A DNA stretch of 64,000 nucleotides, from positions 98,078-162,077 of the forward strand of contig NW_005179097.1 of the NCBI RefSeq assembly GCF_000350225.1. The letters run 5' to 3'. The stretch is from Chondrus crispus. Its lineage: Eukaryota; Rhodophyta; Florideophyceae; Gigartinales; Gigartinaceae. The notes below the pieces were generated by a model. The model did no database searches, was not told the origin of the DNA, and saw only the letters and a list, made by a program, of their open reading frames with translations. Position numbers and translations under genes: made by a program. Of the stretch, positions 42,636 to 53,137 are shown one piece after another (the first letter of the stretch is position 1; every line of letters begins with the position of its first letter).

Positions 42636-42885
42636 TCATATCCTAACGCATACGGTAGATTTCACGCTTACACGTGGAGTGGGTGGACAACGTCTGTGGC
42701 ATGCGCCGGCATGCGGGTGAGGATGGAGGTGGCCACAGTAGACCATATTGCGTAGCTGAGACGTTGTTGGATCTGAGTCTTGGCTGCAGCAAGGAGCAGT
42801 GACCGCAGTAAGCAATCGACTTCGAGAGCTCATCAAGGACACGCACTGGGGCTCCAAGGGTGTCAAATGCTAGCGGGACGAAGTG
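42636..42885. other. Junction between the DIRS-like element and the LINE
   Basis: About 250 bp between the recombinase region and the last codons of the LINE on the minus strand. It probably contains the LINE 3' untranslated region. No poly(A) tail was recognised. Confidence 0.4.
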
Positions 42886-45800
42886 CTAGTCGAGCGCAGG
42901 AGTGGGGGCGTCCATGGCGATGTGCAACGCGTCATGTACCGTGCGTTTGAGGGCTGCAATTTTTGCGCAGTGCCCAGCTTCAGCGGCCGCAGCGGGGTAT
43001 TGAGCAGCTTGACTCAGAACTGCTTTAGCATACGGACTGCGAACGGTTACATCATAGGCGGTAGGCTTTTTGGGTAGGGCGCCCGGTCGTGGAGGAGAAG
43101 GTTGGACGAGCACATCAGCTGGGCGGTTTTGTGTATGAGGGATCAGAAACGGAACTTCGATCTTGCATTCCCTTCCAGCTGCACGGAATAAATGTCGCAC
43201 AAGCGTGGATCGAACTGCATTATGGCGATGGATGATGCCAAATCCATGTTTACACTGCGTTGCGTGACCACCTCTCGAATCCATTCGTTTGCTGCAATGA
43301 GGACATATCAATGGCCGGATCGAATCTTCATACACAGGAACATCGAGGTGGCGCCTGAGCATTACAGACCATTGAGCGCTGTGAACTGTAGACGTCAGCG
43401 ATTGGTGGGCATTAAGGAAGGCAGGGGCACCGTGTTAATGGCACCCGGTGCCATTAACGATATAACGCACTCGACGCCGGACCGTGGATGTACTGTGCGC
43501 GGAGGGATTGGGTTGTGCACTCCACAGCTCGTGTTTCCAGTATCAGTTAGCCGCAGCTTGATGAATAACCTGAAATAAGTAGTGATTGATTCGTTCAGGT
43601 CGTTCTATCAGCGTCTATGGCTCTAAGAAGCCGAGATCAAAATCAGCGGTCATAAGCAGTGGGTTATAGCCTTCAGGGCGCAGGAAAGGCGGGAGAGTGG
43701 AGACCATTCGGTGAAGGGGAGCGCGGGCCATACGGTGGTATTCTTGCACTGAGGTAAAGTTACGTCCCCTCACGCGTGACGGAGCGGAGTCGATCAGGCT
43801 GGCAGCATAGGACGAATCAAGAAGCGGTTTCAGTGCGATGTGACCCTGTCCACCGAAGCGAAAGGGAAGGCGTATTTGAGATGTGACCGAGGTAGACAGT
43901 GGGATATTGTTGAAACGGGAATAAGCTCGAATTTGCGATCATCAAACAGCATGGCAAGCGGCTCCGAGACCTTTGGCGGGATTGCGGGATTAGTCGGAAC
44001 ATATGGTGAACACGGCACACCGACGCTGTCACACGGTGTAAGTGAAATTTTGTGCGAGCATCATCAATGTCGCTTATCAGTGTTAGGGTGTTGTCGCACT
44101 GCAGCAATTTGTCTTTCGTGTGGCGTGTCATGAAAGAAAAATTGCCAATCGGCGCACCGAGCAGCGAAATTCCCTCACTCGATATGTTAGGAGCGGGTAG
44201 GACTGAGGTGAGGGACTGCGGAGGAACGGAGGGAATATTAGGCCAGCACATTCTTGTCTTCGACTTGTTTATGAAGAACTGGTGTGATGGACCTTCTGAT
44301 ATGAGGAGACGTAGTGCGTGAAGAACGTGGGGGAGGGGTCCAGCTAGAGTGCCATCGTCTGCGTACCAACGATTCATGGCCAAGTTGCAGGTTTCGGAGA
44401 TGCGGCGGACAAGGGGCTGAATAGCAAGGGAAAATATAAGCATGCTTGGGGGTCGCCCTGCTGTGTTCCCTCCTGACTGTGTATGATGCGCGGTGGTGTG
44501 GACGAGAGGACTAGCTGTGGAACTGTGTGCCCATAGACAAGGTTGCAGAACAGGGCTAAGGAAGGCGCCTGACGGGGAAGCGAGTTGAGTATTTGTTGTC
44601 GAGAAAATAAGTTGAATGCGTTGCTTGCATCTATGGACACTATGACAAATTCCGGATCGTCGGAATGACGTCCGGCTAGCATCCGAGCGTCATGAACAAG
44701 CGCATCCATGCCATTTTGCACCCTGTTCGCTAGCTGTTCCGGGTGGAGGTAGTCACGAGTGTCGGATATGGCTGTACCAAAGAGGACTTTCATGACGAGG
44801 CGCCTGAGGCACTGGCCTATAGCTATCAGCCGGATTTTTGATGGGGGCTGTTGTATGGGGAGTAGTGTGGCAGCGGCAATCAGTGCCATTGTGGCCTCGG
44901 GGACGTCACCGCTCGCTAAGCGGCGGACCAGACGCGTGAGAGTGCCCAGGCCCGTTATGCCAGCCGTAGGGCTGACAAGCGACTTGGATAGGAGATGTAC
45001 TAGGCGTGGGGACATGCGATCTGGTCCGGCAGCAGAGTGGGGGTTCATGCGTTGGACAGCGCGCATTACTGAATTTTCCTCTACCTGCGGGGCAGGTGGT
45101 AGGTCAGACAACGGAATGGTACAAACTGGGTGGCCGGGTTGGGGAATGTAACGATTTAAGGGTGGTCAGGGTGGTGGGGTCATCCAGATCGGCAAGAAGA
45201 GAGTTCGTGAGCGCACGCAGGGCGCGCGAGTATTGGGCTTGCGACGCGAGGCGCGTAGCTCGGGCAGTACGCCGGGCGTGTGTGGTCGGGGGGCAGATCG
45301 TCGCGGGTGGCGTTCGTGCCATTTCTGACGGGTATGGTGCGCTTCGAGGGCTTCATGCCATAGCGCTGGCCATTGCAGCATTGAGCCAGCACGGCGGATA
45401 CGGGAGAAAAGAACCTTCAGTTGACCAGATTTGGTGCGCCAGCCGGGTTCCCCTCGGAAAGCGCGACAGAGAACTACAGTCCAAAACATGTGGAGGCGAA
45501 AGAATGACTTGTGAGTGTCCACTGGATCTGTGCAGGAAGCAGTACGGTGGACGAGGTTCATGAAAAGAAGGACGACGCGAGGGAGACAGACGCCGGGAAT
45601 ACAGGTGAATATGTCTGATGGCCGGATGGGAGATCTGAGAAGGTCCACAACTGAGGGCAAGTGGAGGTTGGGGTGGAGATTTGGATGCGGTGAACTGGCA
45701 GGCGGAGCATTGGGGGCAAGGGGCTGAGTCACAAGGACGTTCATGATGGCCGCGATGTCCAATCGGACCGACGAGGGCGCTGCGCGGCCTGAGACACCCT

Positions 45801-47283
45801 ACGGCGTGTGCTTGGAGATAGGTGCCTTTTCTGTACGGTCTAAGAGAGTCCAAGGCGTGGGTAGATGGGGGGACTGGGGTGGCTTCGTGCATTGGGGACG
45901 AGGAGGAGTCTGGTATCGGCGAGCTGGGGGCGTTGGGGGGGCAGGGGGCTTTGGGCGGCCATACGAATGGGTGTAGAGTCAGTTGAATTGAGTACTGAGG
46001 AGGGCTCTGTGCGTGAGCGTGAGTTTGTGCAGCAGCTGGGGCTGCATGATGGGCCAAAGGCGACACTGCTGCATCAACAGCATCATTAAATGAGGGTGGG
46101 GCAGGCGCCATGTCGGGCGCCGGGTGCGAAGAGGGTCCGTCTGAGGTTGTAGGGTAGGCAGCAGGTGGGGCAGTTAGGTCAGGGGTCCCCACTTGGGTAT
46201 CAAGGGGGGAGGTGGGGCATGGGTGTGACGTCGGGAGAGGGGGTTGTCTGAGAAGAGGGACGCGAGGTGTGGTCCTTGGGGACTGTTTTGAGGGCAGCAT
46301 ACAGGTTACTGGCGGTAGTTTGGAGAGCACCGGCTAGGGCGTTGCGAAGACGCATGGGTACTGATGTCGCAGTTTTGCGTCGCAACAGTCGATGGGACTC
46401 AAGGGTGAGGCGACGGGCCACCCCGGCAGCCGGGGAGGGAGAAAGGTTCTGGGCGGTGTCCAGGAGCAGGGCTGTGAGGATTTGGAGGTCTTGGTACACG
46501 AGGCGGGTGTGGGCTAGTTCGCGCTTGAGGGCGTAGGTATCAGAAGCTGCAAGGTAGATGTAAGTCCAACGTCCCACGCCCGGGATGATGACATGCGGCG
46601 GAAGGGTGGCTGGAGCGAGTCGTGCGCCTAGGCGGAGAGCTTCTTGGGTTGCTTCAAATGACACAAAGGCACCGTGAGGTGAAGAGGTGGGGGCCATAGC
46701 CACGGCTGTGATCGCAGGTGGCGCCTCCGGGGCCCCTGTGTGGAGGTCAAGGCGAACGGGGACACCGACAGTGCGCACCAGGGCACGGGCTGCTGCCAGG
46801 TCAGCCGGGCGAAGCATTGCCGGGGACTGCGACAAGGGCTTGGGCAGATGCCAGCGTGAGCACTGGTGCGCGGGTGTTCACAGGCACATGTAGCAGGTCG
46901 AAGCTGGGAGATTTAAGCACAAAAAACCTAGGTGCAGAACGATGGAGAGGACGGGGGTCGGAGGCATGGATGCAGGCGTGGGCGACAGCAGCCCAGGACC
47001 GCACTTGACCTGGGGCTTCCTTGCGCGGGTGCGGAGGAGGGGGCCACGTAAGAGCGACTCTCAGCAGCGGTACGACGGCAGATTCGAGAGGAGGAACCTG
47101 CACGGGATGGAGCGGGGCCGGGGCGGCCACAGAAGCCACGCTCACCGGCAGCGCGCTCGTGCGTCGAAATACTGCTGCTGGGTGCGAGGCTCCCGGCTCC
47201 TGGACCGGTAGCGCGGCGCTGACGACTCTGGATGGCGGCGGTGGCAGCAAAGTTTTCGTCTGCGACTTCTTCTTCTTCATCAT
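42886..47283 (-). mobile_element. LINE with restriction-like endonuclease
   Basis: A minus-strand non-LTR retrotransposon. ORF1-like region: 46801-47283 (begins MMKKKKSQTK) and 46200-46835 in another frame, Ala/Pro-rich with a coiled-coil-like part. Linker region about 45170-46330. Reverse transcriptase: 44374-45111 with IRLIAIGQCLRRLVMK, VIVSIDASNAFNLFSRQQIL (catalytic Asp) and TQQGDPQ; then 43817-44443 with YADDGTLAG. The frame changes near 44445 at a C/A run. C-terminus 42886-43362: a zinc knuckle (CPHC...HATQC, then HRHN) and a PD-(D/E)XK-like pair RPADVLV...YDVTVRSPY. This is the restriction-like endonuclease used by R2, R4, NeSL, HERO and Utopia-type LINEs, and no AP endonuclease is seen. 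At least three frame changes make it inactive. Confidence 0.85.
43434..43458. repeat. 25-bp perfect palindrome
   Basis: GTTAATGGCACC, one C, then GGTGCCATTAAC. It lies in the LINE between the RT and endonuclease frames. Confidence 0.95.
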
Positions 47284-47885
47284 CTAGCCGGTGCTTAAAG
47301 TGACAAGTACTGCCCGGAATCCCCTTCAGGTGCGCTTGGCGCGTTTTGGCTGGGGACCAAACAGGGAATCAATGGCCGCGCTTTATTTTGACCACACATT
47401 TCGAGTATCGACCGCCTCGGTCTGGTTTCTCTGGCCCAAGACTTCGCCGCATCCGCCACGACGGCTGGCGCCGCCATTTGCGTGTTTGCCTGGCTGTGAC
47501 ATGCCCGCTTCCACTGAACGAGCTGGTGCCAGGTCGTCCAGTGGAAGCGGGCACGTCAATCGGACGAGCTGCTGACAGCTCGTCGGATGGACTTTCCGCC
47601 GGAATCTGTGGCAGTTGCCTCCGCTAACCTCCTTTCTGTTGGTCATTATAGCTGTTTCGTCTTGTGTAGGCGCAGATTATGCCGATGAAACGACATGCAT
47701 TGTATAGAGAGGTTGGCCAGCAGCTGGCAATACACCACGCGTACGCACCATTCGCGTGATCCGACTAGCACCCACTCTGTGATCTCGAGTGCCTTGGCAT
47801 CCACCGACAGGGGCTCACCGCCACTGTCTGTCGCGCGCCGCCCGATGCACCTCCTTACGGTACTACGTCTAATGGGGGCTTTAAG
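47284..47885. other. LINE 5' flank or remnant of the DIRS-like element
   Basis: About 600 bp upstream of the LINE ORF1 on its own strand. It includes the 52-bp hairpin at 47502-47553. Short frames have no domain. Whether it is LINE 5' untranslated region or the right side of the interrupted DIRS-like element cannot be told by eye. Confidence 0.4.
47502..47553. repeat. 52-bp near-perfect hairpin
   Basis: TGCCCGCTTCCACTG at 47502-47516 pairs with CAGTGGAAGCGGGCA at 47539-47553 (15 of 15). Inside, ACGA pairs with TCGT and CTGG with CCAG around a two-base TG loop, with only two single mismatches. It could fold as a long RNA stem on either strand. Confidence 0.93.
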
Positions 47886-47915
47886 AGATCGGCCGGCAAC
47901 CAAGTTGCGGCCACC
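47886..47915 (+). repeat. Second copy of the 30-bp terminal motif
   Basis: AGATCGGCCGGCAACCAAGT and the ten bases after it are identical to 38254-38283. The similarity continues weakly for about 20 bp to the right (CTCTC and TTTTTC blocks) but not to the left, as expected when both mark the same end of related elements or repeated termini of one element. The motif is itself nearly palindromic (GGCCGGCAAC / GTTGCGGCC). Confidence 0.85.
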
Positions 47916-48230
47916 GCAGGCCTCTCATTTTTCCCGGCCCACCCTCCCGTCTATGACTTCATGCCTCTCTCTCTTCTAGTGCTTTGAGTTGGAGAGAAAC
48001 AACACAGGCGCATTGACTTCGGCCAAGTCTATACTTATCAGTTCCATTTTAGTTCAATTCAGTCTCTTAACCTTGATAAAGAAAAGAAAATGTTGTTTCT
48101 GGAAAATTCAGAACGGCACAAGACTCATTTTTGCGCATTTAGCCATGTCACGTTTTTTGCGTAAACCCTCTAATCCTTGAGAGAAATTTGGGAATTTTGT
48201 ACTTTGCGTCAGTGCCCGGTGCGGACACTG
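47916..48230. other. No gene recognised
   Basis: About 315 bp between the terminal motif and the pogo-like element. AT-rich, no domain in any frame. Confidence 0.4.
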
Positions 48231-50178
48231 TAAAGGAGGGTTGCCCTAATTAGCGGTCACTTGCGAAGAAAATAAAATCAAAAGTAGAATTGATTGGTCA
48301 TTCACGGACATTTTGGTGTCGTTCGTTCTTGACAGACTGGTGAATCACGATGTTTTGTCCAAGAGCTCGAAATCAAAAACATCTTCGCGCAGTTTACGAA
48401 ACAAAAAGGGCTTAAAAAAGCCACTTTGTGCCTACAGATCGGTCACCAGGTTAATGTGGCCCAATCAAACCAACGAAAAATATAACAAATTTGTATGCCA
48501 CGTCATCGAGTGAACGAGTGGAAACCCTGTTGGAGACATGCCCGGCGCCGACGTTTATGTAAAAGAGGGGGGAAGGGCGGTCCGAAGGGGACCTGCAGGC
48601 GCGGCGAGTGGGGAAAGACTGGGAGCGGGGCGTACGCGGGCGGAGGGGGACTTGAAGGCGTGGCGCGTGGGGAAAGACTGGGAGCGGGGCGTACGCGGGC
48701 GGCGGGGGACTTGCAGGCGCGGCGCATGGGGAAAGAATGGGAGCGGGGCATGTGCAGTGTTGCAGTGCGAAATGGGGCCGCGCCGGGCAGGGCGTAGCAG
48801 CGGTGGAGGACCCTGGCGCTGGACTGGAGCGTGTTTTCTTGCTGTTGTCCGCGGGCCTTGGCGGTGCGATATCGGGCAGCTGCACGCCTAACCTGCAAAG
48901 GACGCACGCTTTTCCTGTAATCCCGTACAGTTTCACAGCAGAGTGTCGCGCGACGCGTGCACACATACTCTGACAACAGCTCGGATCGTTTTCGCTTCGC
49001 TTGTAGCTTGCGTGCTTCCTCCAGTCCTTTCTTTCGCGCAGAAATTTTAGCACTGTTCCGCGCAGCCTGGCGCCTGTTCGCCCCCGCTCTCACTAATGAA
49101 AGCACATTACTTGACGTTATGACCTCCCCGAAAGTCGTGTCCACGTACCCGTGTGGTTTAAGGATAGCGGTCTCTCCCAAAACAGCATTTCGTAGCTCTG
49201 CTTGCTTGTTCTTAAAAAGCTCTTCCAGTTGCTCACAACCCAGAACCTCATTATTGTCAGCTGGAGATCTGGGTCGTGGCACAGACAGCAGCCGGTGCAT
49301 GTCCAGAGGCCAAATACCAGACCGCTGAAAGGCGGCCTTAATGTTACCACTAATAAATGTGTCGTCGTACGCCTCAGTGATGATTGAGCAAATGTCAAAT
49401 ACATCGATCTCAATATTGTCTGCCATACCAATGTTTATAAACACATTATTCAGCTTTCTCTTAAACGCACCAAACATCACACAATCAAGAGGCTGTGTTT
49501 TGCCTGATGTATGGGCGGGCAAAGCATACACGACCACATTTCTCTCATGAAAGAATTCCAGAACGCGGAGAGATAAATGAGATCGATATCCATCATACAC
49601 TAGTAGAAGTTTTCGACCGTCCTTTAGGAGGTCCTGACCGACAGAGTTAGCAGTTGTTTTGCGGACTGCACAGCAGATTGCAAGGTGGAGTATGCAATGC
49701 CGCTCCACTTGGATGCCTTTCGTATGCTCATAGACCCGGCGGCCACCATGTCAAGGGCTGCCTGTCGCCTGCCCTGCCGCGTTCGAGGCAATCGCGGGAG
49801 AGCGGCATGCATCTTGGAGTGAAGGGCTCGGATGAGATCTGAATGGGCGTTGAGGGCGGCCATGAGGGGCTCGGTTGGCAAGATTCGGTCAAAGAGCTAA
49901 AGCCCGCCTTTTTGGAGGGATTTGAATGCACTTAATTTGCATTCCTGCCAAGTGGCGGATTGGTTTGTCATGGTATAACGCTCTGGCAGAGCGATTGGAA
50001 AGATTTGTTTTTAAATCTATCCACGACTTTCAGAGATAATCAGCAATGAGATAGTCCGAGTACTGAAACTTGGCCCCTTACGTGTACAAGAATCTTATTT
50101 TTTGGGAATTTATTGAAACAATTAGGGGTGACTGACGGGTTGGGGCGGGTGACCGATAATTAGGGCAACCCTCCTTTA
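48231..50178 (-). mobile_element. Pogo-like DNA transposon, internally deleted
   Basis: Terminal inverted repeats of 30 bp (TAAAGGAGGGTTGCCCTAAT... at 48231; reverse complement ending at 50178) match at 29 positions, and the outermost TA on each side is the target duplication. Inside, on the minus strand, a pipsqueak-type helix-turn-helix (about 49650-49780; RQAALDMVAAGSMSIRKASK) is followed almost directly by the second half of a DDE_1 transposase (48503-49708 frame) with LLVYDGYRSHLS (second catalytic Asp, residue 39 of that frame) and SGKTQPLDCVMFGAFKRKLN (third Asp). The CENP-B-type second HTH and the first catalytic Asp region are absent, so an internal deletion has made it non-autonomous. 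The frame itself is otherwise open. Confidence 0.9.
48590..48765 (+). repeat. 59-bp minisatellite inside the pogo-like element
   Basis: Units start at 48590, 48649 and 48708, each with GGGGAAAGACTGGGAGCGGG (AATG variant in the third) and GGCG-rich ends. 59 is not a multiple of three, so the translated frame rotates between units. It lies at the far C-terminal end of the transposase frame, giving Pro/Ser/Arg-rich translation that is probably not original to the transposase. Confidence 0.88.
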
Positions 50179-50483
50179 CATATCGTCAGTCAGTCCTCTC
50201 TCTCTATGAAAATTAGATCCTTGATCGATTCTGAAAGCGGTCTGCATTACAGTCGGTGGAGTACGTGTCATCGACACGGCGATAGGTCGCGCTTTGCCGG
50301 CTCACCACACTCCACTCCACTCTCGCGAGCAGCATCGCCATTGACGGCCCTCTTCGCCGTCAACTTAATTTACAAACCATCCCATCCGCATTCGAATTCC
50401 TCCCCGCATCCTTTCGTATCACCTCCCTTCCTCCCCCCCGCCCCACCCCCTCTCCCCGTCCACCGTCCACCCTGTCGGCCACC
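50179..50483 (+). promoter_or_regulatory. Promoter and pyrimidine-rich leader of the STRAP-like gene
   Basis: About 300 bp from the pogo-like end to the STRAP ATG. The last 90 bases are almost all C and T (TCCTCCCC, CCCTTCCTCCCCCCCG) and end in GCCACCATG, a good initiation context. No TATA box is obvious. Confidence 0.5.
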
Positions 50484-51528
50484 ATGAGTGCTCCCATCCG
50501 CCAAATGCCCCTCGTCTGCCCTGGTCACAATCGTGGTATCGTCGAGCTGCAGTACTCGCCGCCAGGCCCGGAGGGCGTCTTCCTCATGTCTGCCTGTCTT
50601 GACGGCATCCCAATGCTCCGCGACGGGCTCTCTGGCGATTGGGTCGGCTCATTTGTCGGCCACAAGGGAGCCGTATGGGGCGCCTGCATTTCCACCGACG
50701 CGTCGCTCGCCGCCACGGCCGGCGCCGACTTCACCGCGAGGCTGTGGGACGCCGTCAACGGTGAGTGCAAGACCACCCTCACGCAGAAGCACATCTGCAA
50801 GTCCGTCGCCTTCTCCGCCGATTCCTCCCGCCTGCTCACCGCGGGTAACACCAACTCCATCAACATCTATGATGTCAACGCATGCGAGGACACCCCCGTC
50901 GCCTTTCTCGCCCCGGCGGATCCCAAGGCGAAGACTACCGTCAAGCTGGCGCGCTACGTCCGCTCAGGCAGTGACATCGTCGTCTCGGCTACCTCTGGGG
51001 AGCGCGAAGAGAAGGTCCTCTCCATCTGGGACGTGCGTTCCGGCAAGCGCGAGCGCACCCTCCCGCTGGGCTCTGTCGCCAAGTCGGGTGAGCTGACGCC
51101 CGACGGCAAGTTTCTTACCGTCACCGCAGGCGACGCCACCGTTTCTGTCTACGATCTGGAAAAAATGGAGCGCACCATGCAGGTCGCCGTTCCTGTGTCC
51201 ACGGAGAGCGCTAGCTTGAGGTACCCGCAGATGGATATGATGGTCACAGGGGGGCAGGACCTTACCGTGCGCAAGTTTGACTTGAAGAAGGACGGCACCG
51301 CTAGTGAGGTCGAGGCGAATCGCGGCCATCATGGGCCCGTCTGGGTCCTCAGGTTTGCGCCGGACGGTGAGAGCTATGCTAGCGGAAGTGATGATGGCAC
51401 CATTCGTTTGTGGTAAGTTGTTTTTGTTGTGCCATGGATTTGATGTTCGCGTTTGTCATAATTCTAACCCTGTGACATTTGGTTGCGAGCGCAGGAAAAC
51501 TACCATTGACCCTTCTCTCGTGGCATAG
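50484..51528 (+). CDS. STRAP: STRAP-like WD40 protein (SMN/Unrip type), one intron
   Basis: Exon 1 is 50484-51412 and exon 2 is 51495-51528, giving 320 residues. The 82-bp intron (51413-51494) has donor GTAAGT, a branch-like TTCTAAC at 51462-51468 and acceptor GCAG. Splicing changes the end from ...GTIRLW plus stop to a tail KTTIDPSLVA. Seven WD40 blades can be followed (GHNRGIVELQYSPPG; GHKGAVWGACISTDASLAAT; GADFTARLWDAVNGE; RGHHGPVWVLRFAPDGESYA). The last blade and the N-terminal signature match STRAP/Unrip better than the related eIF3i. In animals and yeast, STRAP acts with the SMN complex in snRNP assembly and with receptor kinases. The acidic, folded beta-propeller is cytosolic. The start has a strong context. 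Confidence 0.85.
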
Positions 51529-51808
51529 TGCCCACCGTGTCCGTGGGCGATACTTAGAATTACTCTACCCCGAGTTGCGCAAATGCTCCAGGGCATGGAC
51601 AAGGCAAACCTGCGACTGCAGTTTGACAAGAGACATGCATACCAAGGTATTTACGTGGATGCTTGACGAGCCTGCCTTTGTCTCTTGTTTTGACAAGAGG
51701 CGAAATGCGATTATTGAGATATGCATAGTCCATGCAGTGATGTTTGTCGCGCAAGAGTGGGTCCTTCAACGTATGTTTACAGGGCCAGACACGCAGTCAG
51801 CTTTACTC
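51529..51808. other. Convergent 3' region between STRAP-like and NPL4
   Basis: About 280 bp between two stops on opposite strands. No gene seen; both transcripts must end here or overlap. Confidence 0.5.
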
Positions 51809-53137
51809 TCACGATGACGCCATCCCTTCGATCATGAGTCGGAATCCCTCGCCAATGTCATCACTTTGCGCTTTGACTGAGGAGGCAAGGCCTGGCATAT
51901 CCGATTTCATGTCAAACATATTCGAGAGGAACAGGAGTGCGTGAAAGTCAGAAAGTCGTTTGGTATACGGCATACTCGTATCAGAAACAGCTTTCTTCAC
52001 GTCACTGGGCCCTTGCGGAACGATTTCTCGATTCTCTATCGCAAAGGAGGTGCGGAGCCAGCTCTTGCAACTCTTGATGGGAATATTCAAGATGAAGAAC
52101 TCGGTATGGACCTTCTTTGTATCGGTCCCTTCTACCAGCACCTCTTCCTTGCATAGCACGCGCCCGCCGTTTGGTTTTTGCTTTTCTTCGCCTTCGAAAA
52201 TCTCAGCTTCGTACAGTTCGACAGCCAAGTCTGAGATCTGATACGCCTCGAAGTGTGTCTCGCCCGTCTCGGCAGGGCTGACGACGAGCACGACAAAAGC
52301 TTTTCTCTCCTCCTTACTCATCGTACTGAGGAGTCGCGAGACAAAGACAACATCCAAAGCCGATAAAATACACTTGCGTGGTCTGTTTGAAAACACGACA
52401 CCAACTTTCTTGAGCCCCAACATGTCCGCTAACGCATCCGCCCGCGACGTCATGTCGCCCGCCTCCTCACCTTCCACCATTACGTAACGCTGATCGTCCC
52501 CCCGTTGTGGCGGCTCGTATATCGCTAACACGCGGGTCTCGCCTGTTTCCTGGTCGACATCACCATAGCAGATGCCGATGCGCTGCTGCGAAAAGTGCGT
52601 CTTTGCCAGGTACGATTGAAACTCATTGGCAGCATCCGTATCCACGGCCGCGGCCGTGGCCCACGCCTCCTTTTGCGGCGCGACTTTGCGCTTGAGCGCG
52701 TCCAAGGCCTCCATGACCGCGACGCTCATGCCGCGCCCCTTCCATTTGGCCAGCTCCGCCTTGCAGCGCTCGCGCTTATCCTCTTTGGGCATGCAGCGTT
52801 CGCACATGCCTCTCGGCCCGTGCAGACAGCGCGGACGCCACTCATCATCTTTCTTGCCGTCCTCGTCCGCGGCTTCCTTCTCCTGCGGTTTGCTGGGCGG
52901 CGACGGACTTGCCGCAGGCGCAACCTCCTTCACCTTCCCCTTGACGTACACAAAATCGCCCTGGCGTGCCGTAGAGACGTCGAAGGGCGTGGCGAGCTTG
53001 ACGTCACCGTGCAGGCTGAAGAGCCCGTCCATGGCGCCCAGCGAATCGATGAGACCGCCTAGGTCCGAGAGCGAGCCGTTGGGCGGCAGCGAGACGCGCT
53101 CCGTTCGGCCGGACGGCAATCTCACGCGGAGAATCAT
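51809..53137 (-). CDS. NPL4: NPL4, ubiquitin-binding cofactor of p97/CDC48
   Basis: An uninterrupted 442-residue protein. Residues 1-70 form the ubiquitin-like N-terminal domain (MILRVRLPSGRTERVSL; DFVYVKGKVK). After a Pro/Lys/Glu linker comes the zinc-finger region WRPRCLHGPRGMCERCM (about 100-116). From about residue 180 follows the MPN-like NPL4 domain (FSQQRIGICYGDVDQETGET; MLGLKKVGVVFSNRPRKCIL; KAFVVLVVSPAETGETHFEAYQISD). With UFD1, NPL4 brings ubiquitinated proteins to the p97 ATPase for extraction from the ER and from complexes. The ATG at 53137 was preferred over one 29 codons upstream because it begins the ubiquitin-like fold and follows a pyrimidine-rich leader. A C-terminal NZF finger, present in vertebrates, is absent as in fungi. 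It lies convergent with the STRAP-like gene. Confidence 0.93.
   Translation of the reverse strand: MILRVRLPSGRTERVSLPPNGSLSDLGGLIDSLGAMDGLFSLHGDVKLATPFDVSTARQGDFVYVKGKVKEVAPAASPSPPSKPQEKEAADEDGKKDDEWRPRCLHGPRGMCERCMPKEDKRERCKAELAKWKGRGMSVAVMEALDALKRKVAPQKEAWATAAAVDTDAANEFQSYLAKTHFSQQRIGICYGDVDQETGETRVLAIYEPPQRGDDQRYVMVEGEEAGDMTSRADALADMLGLKKVGVVFSNRPRKCILSALDVVFVSRLLSTMSKEERKAFVVLVVSPAETGETHFEAYQISDLAVELYEAEIFEGEEKQKPNGGRVLCKEEVLVEGTDTKKVHTEFFILNIPIKSCKSWLRTSFAIENREIVPQGPSDVKKAVSDTSMPYTKRLSDFHALLFLSNMFDMKSDMPGLASSVKAQSDDIGEGFRLMIEGMASS

Noticed and set aside
45353-46330. A 325-residue Pro/Ser/His-rich minus-strand frame in the LINE
   Set aside because: Low complexity; LINE-like segments occur in neighbouring frames, so this is probably a shadow or linker, not an independent gene.
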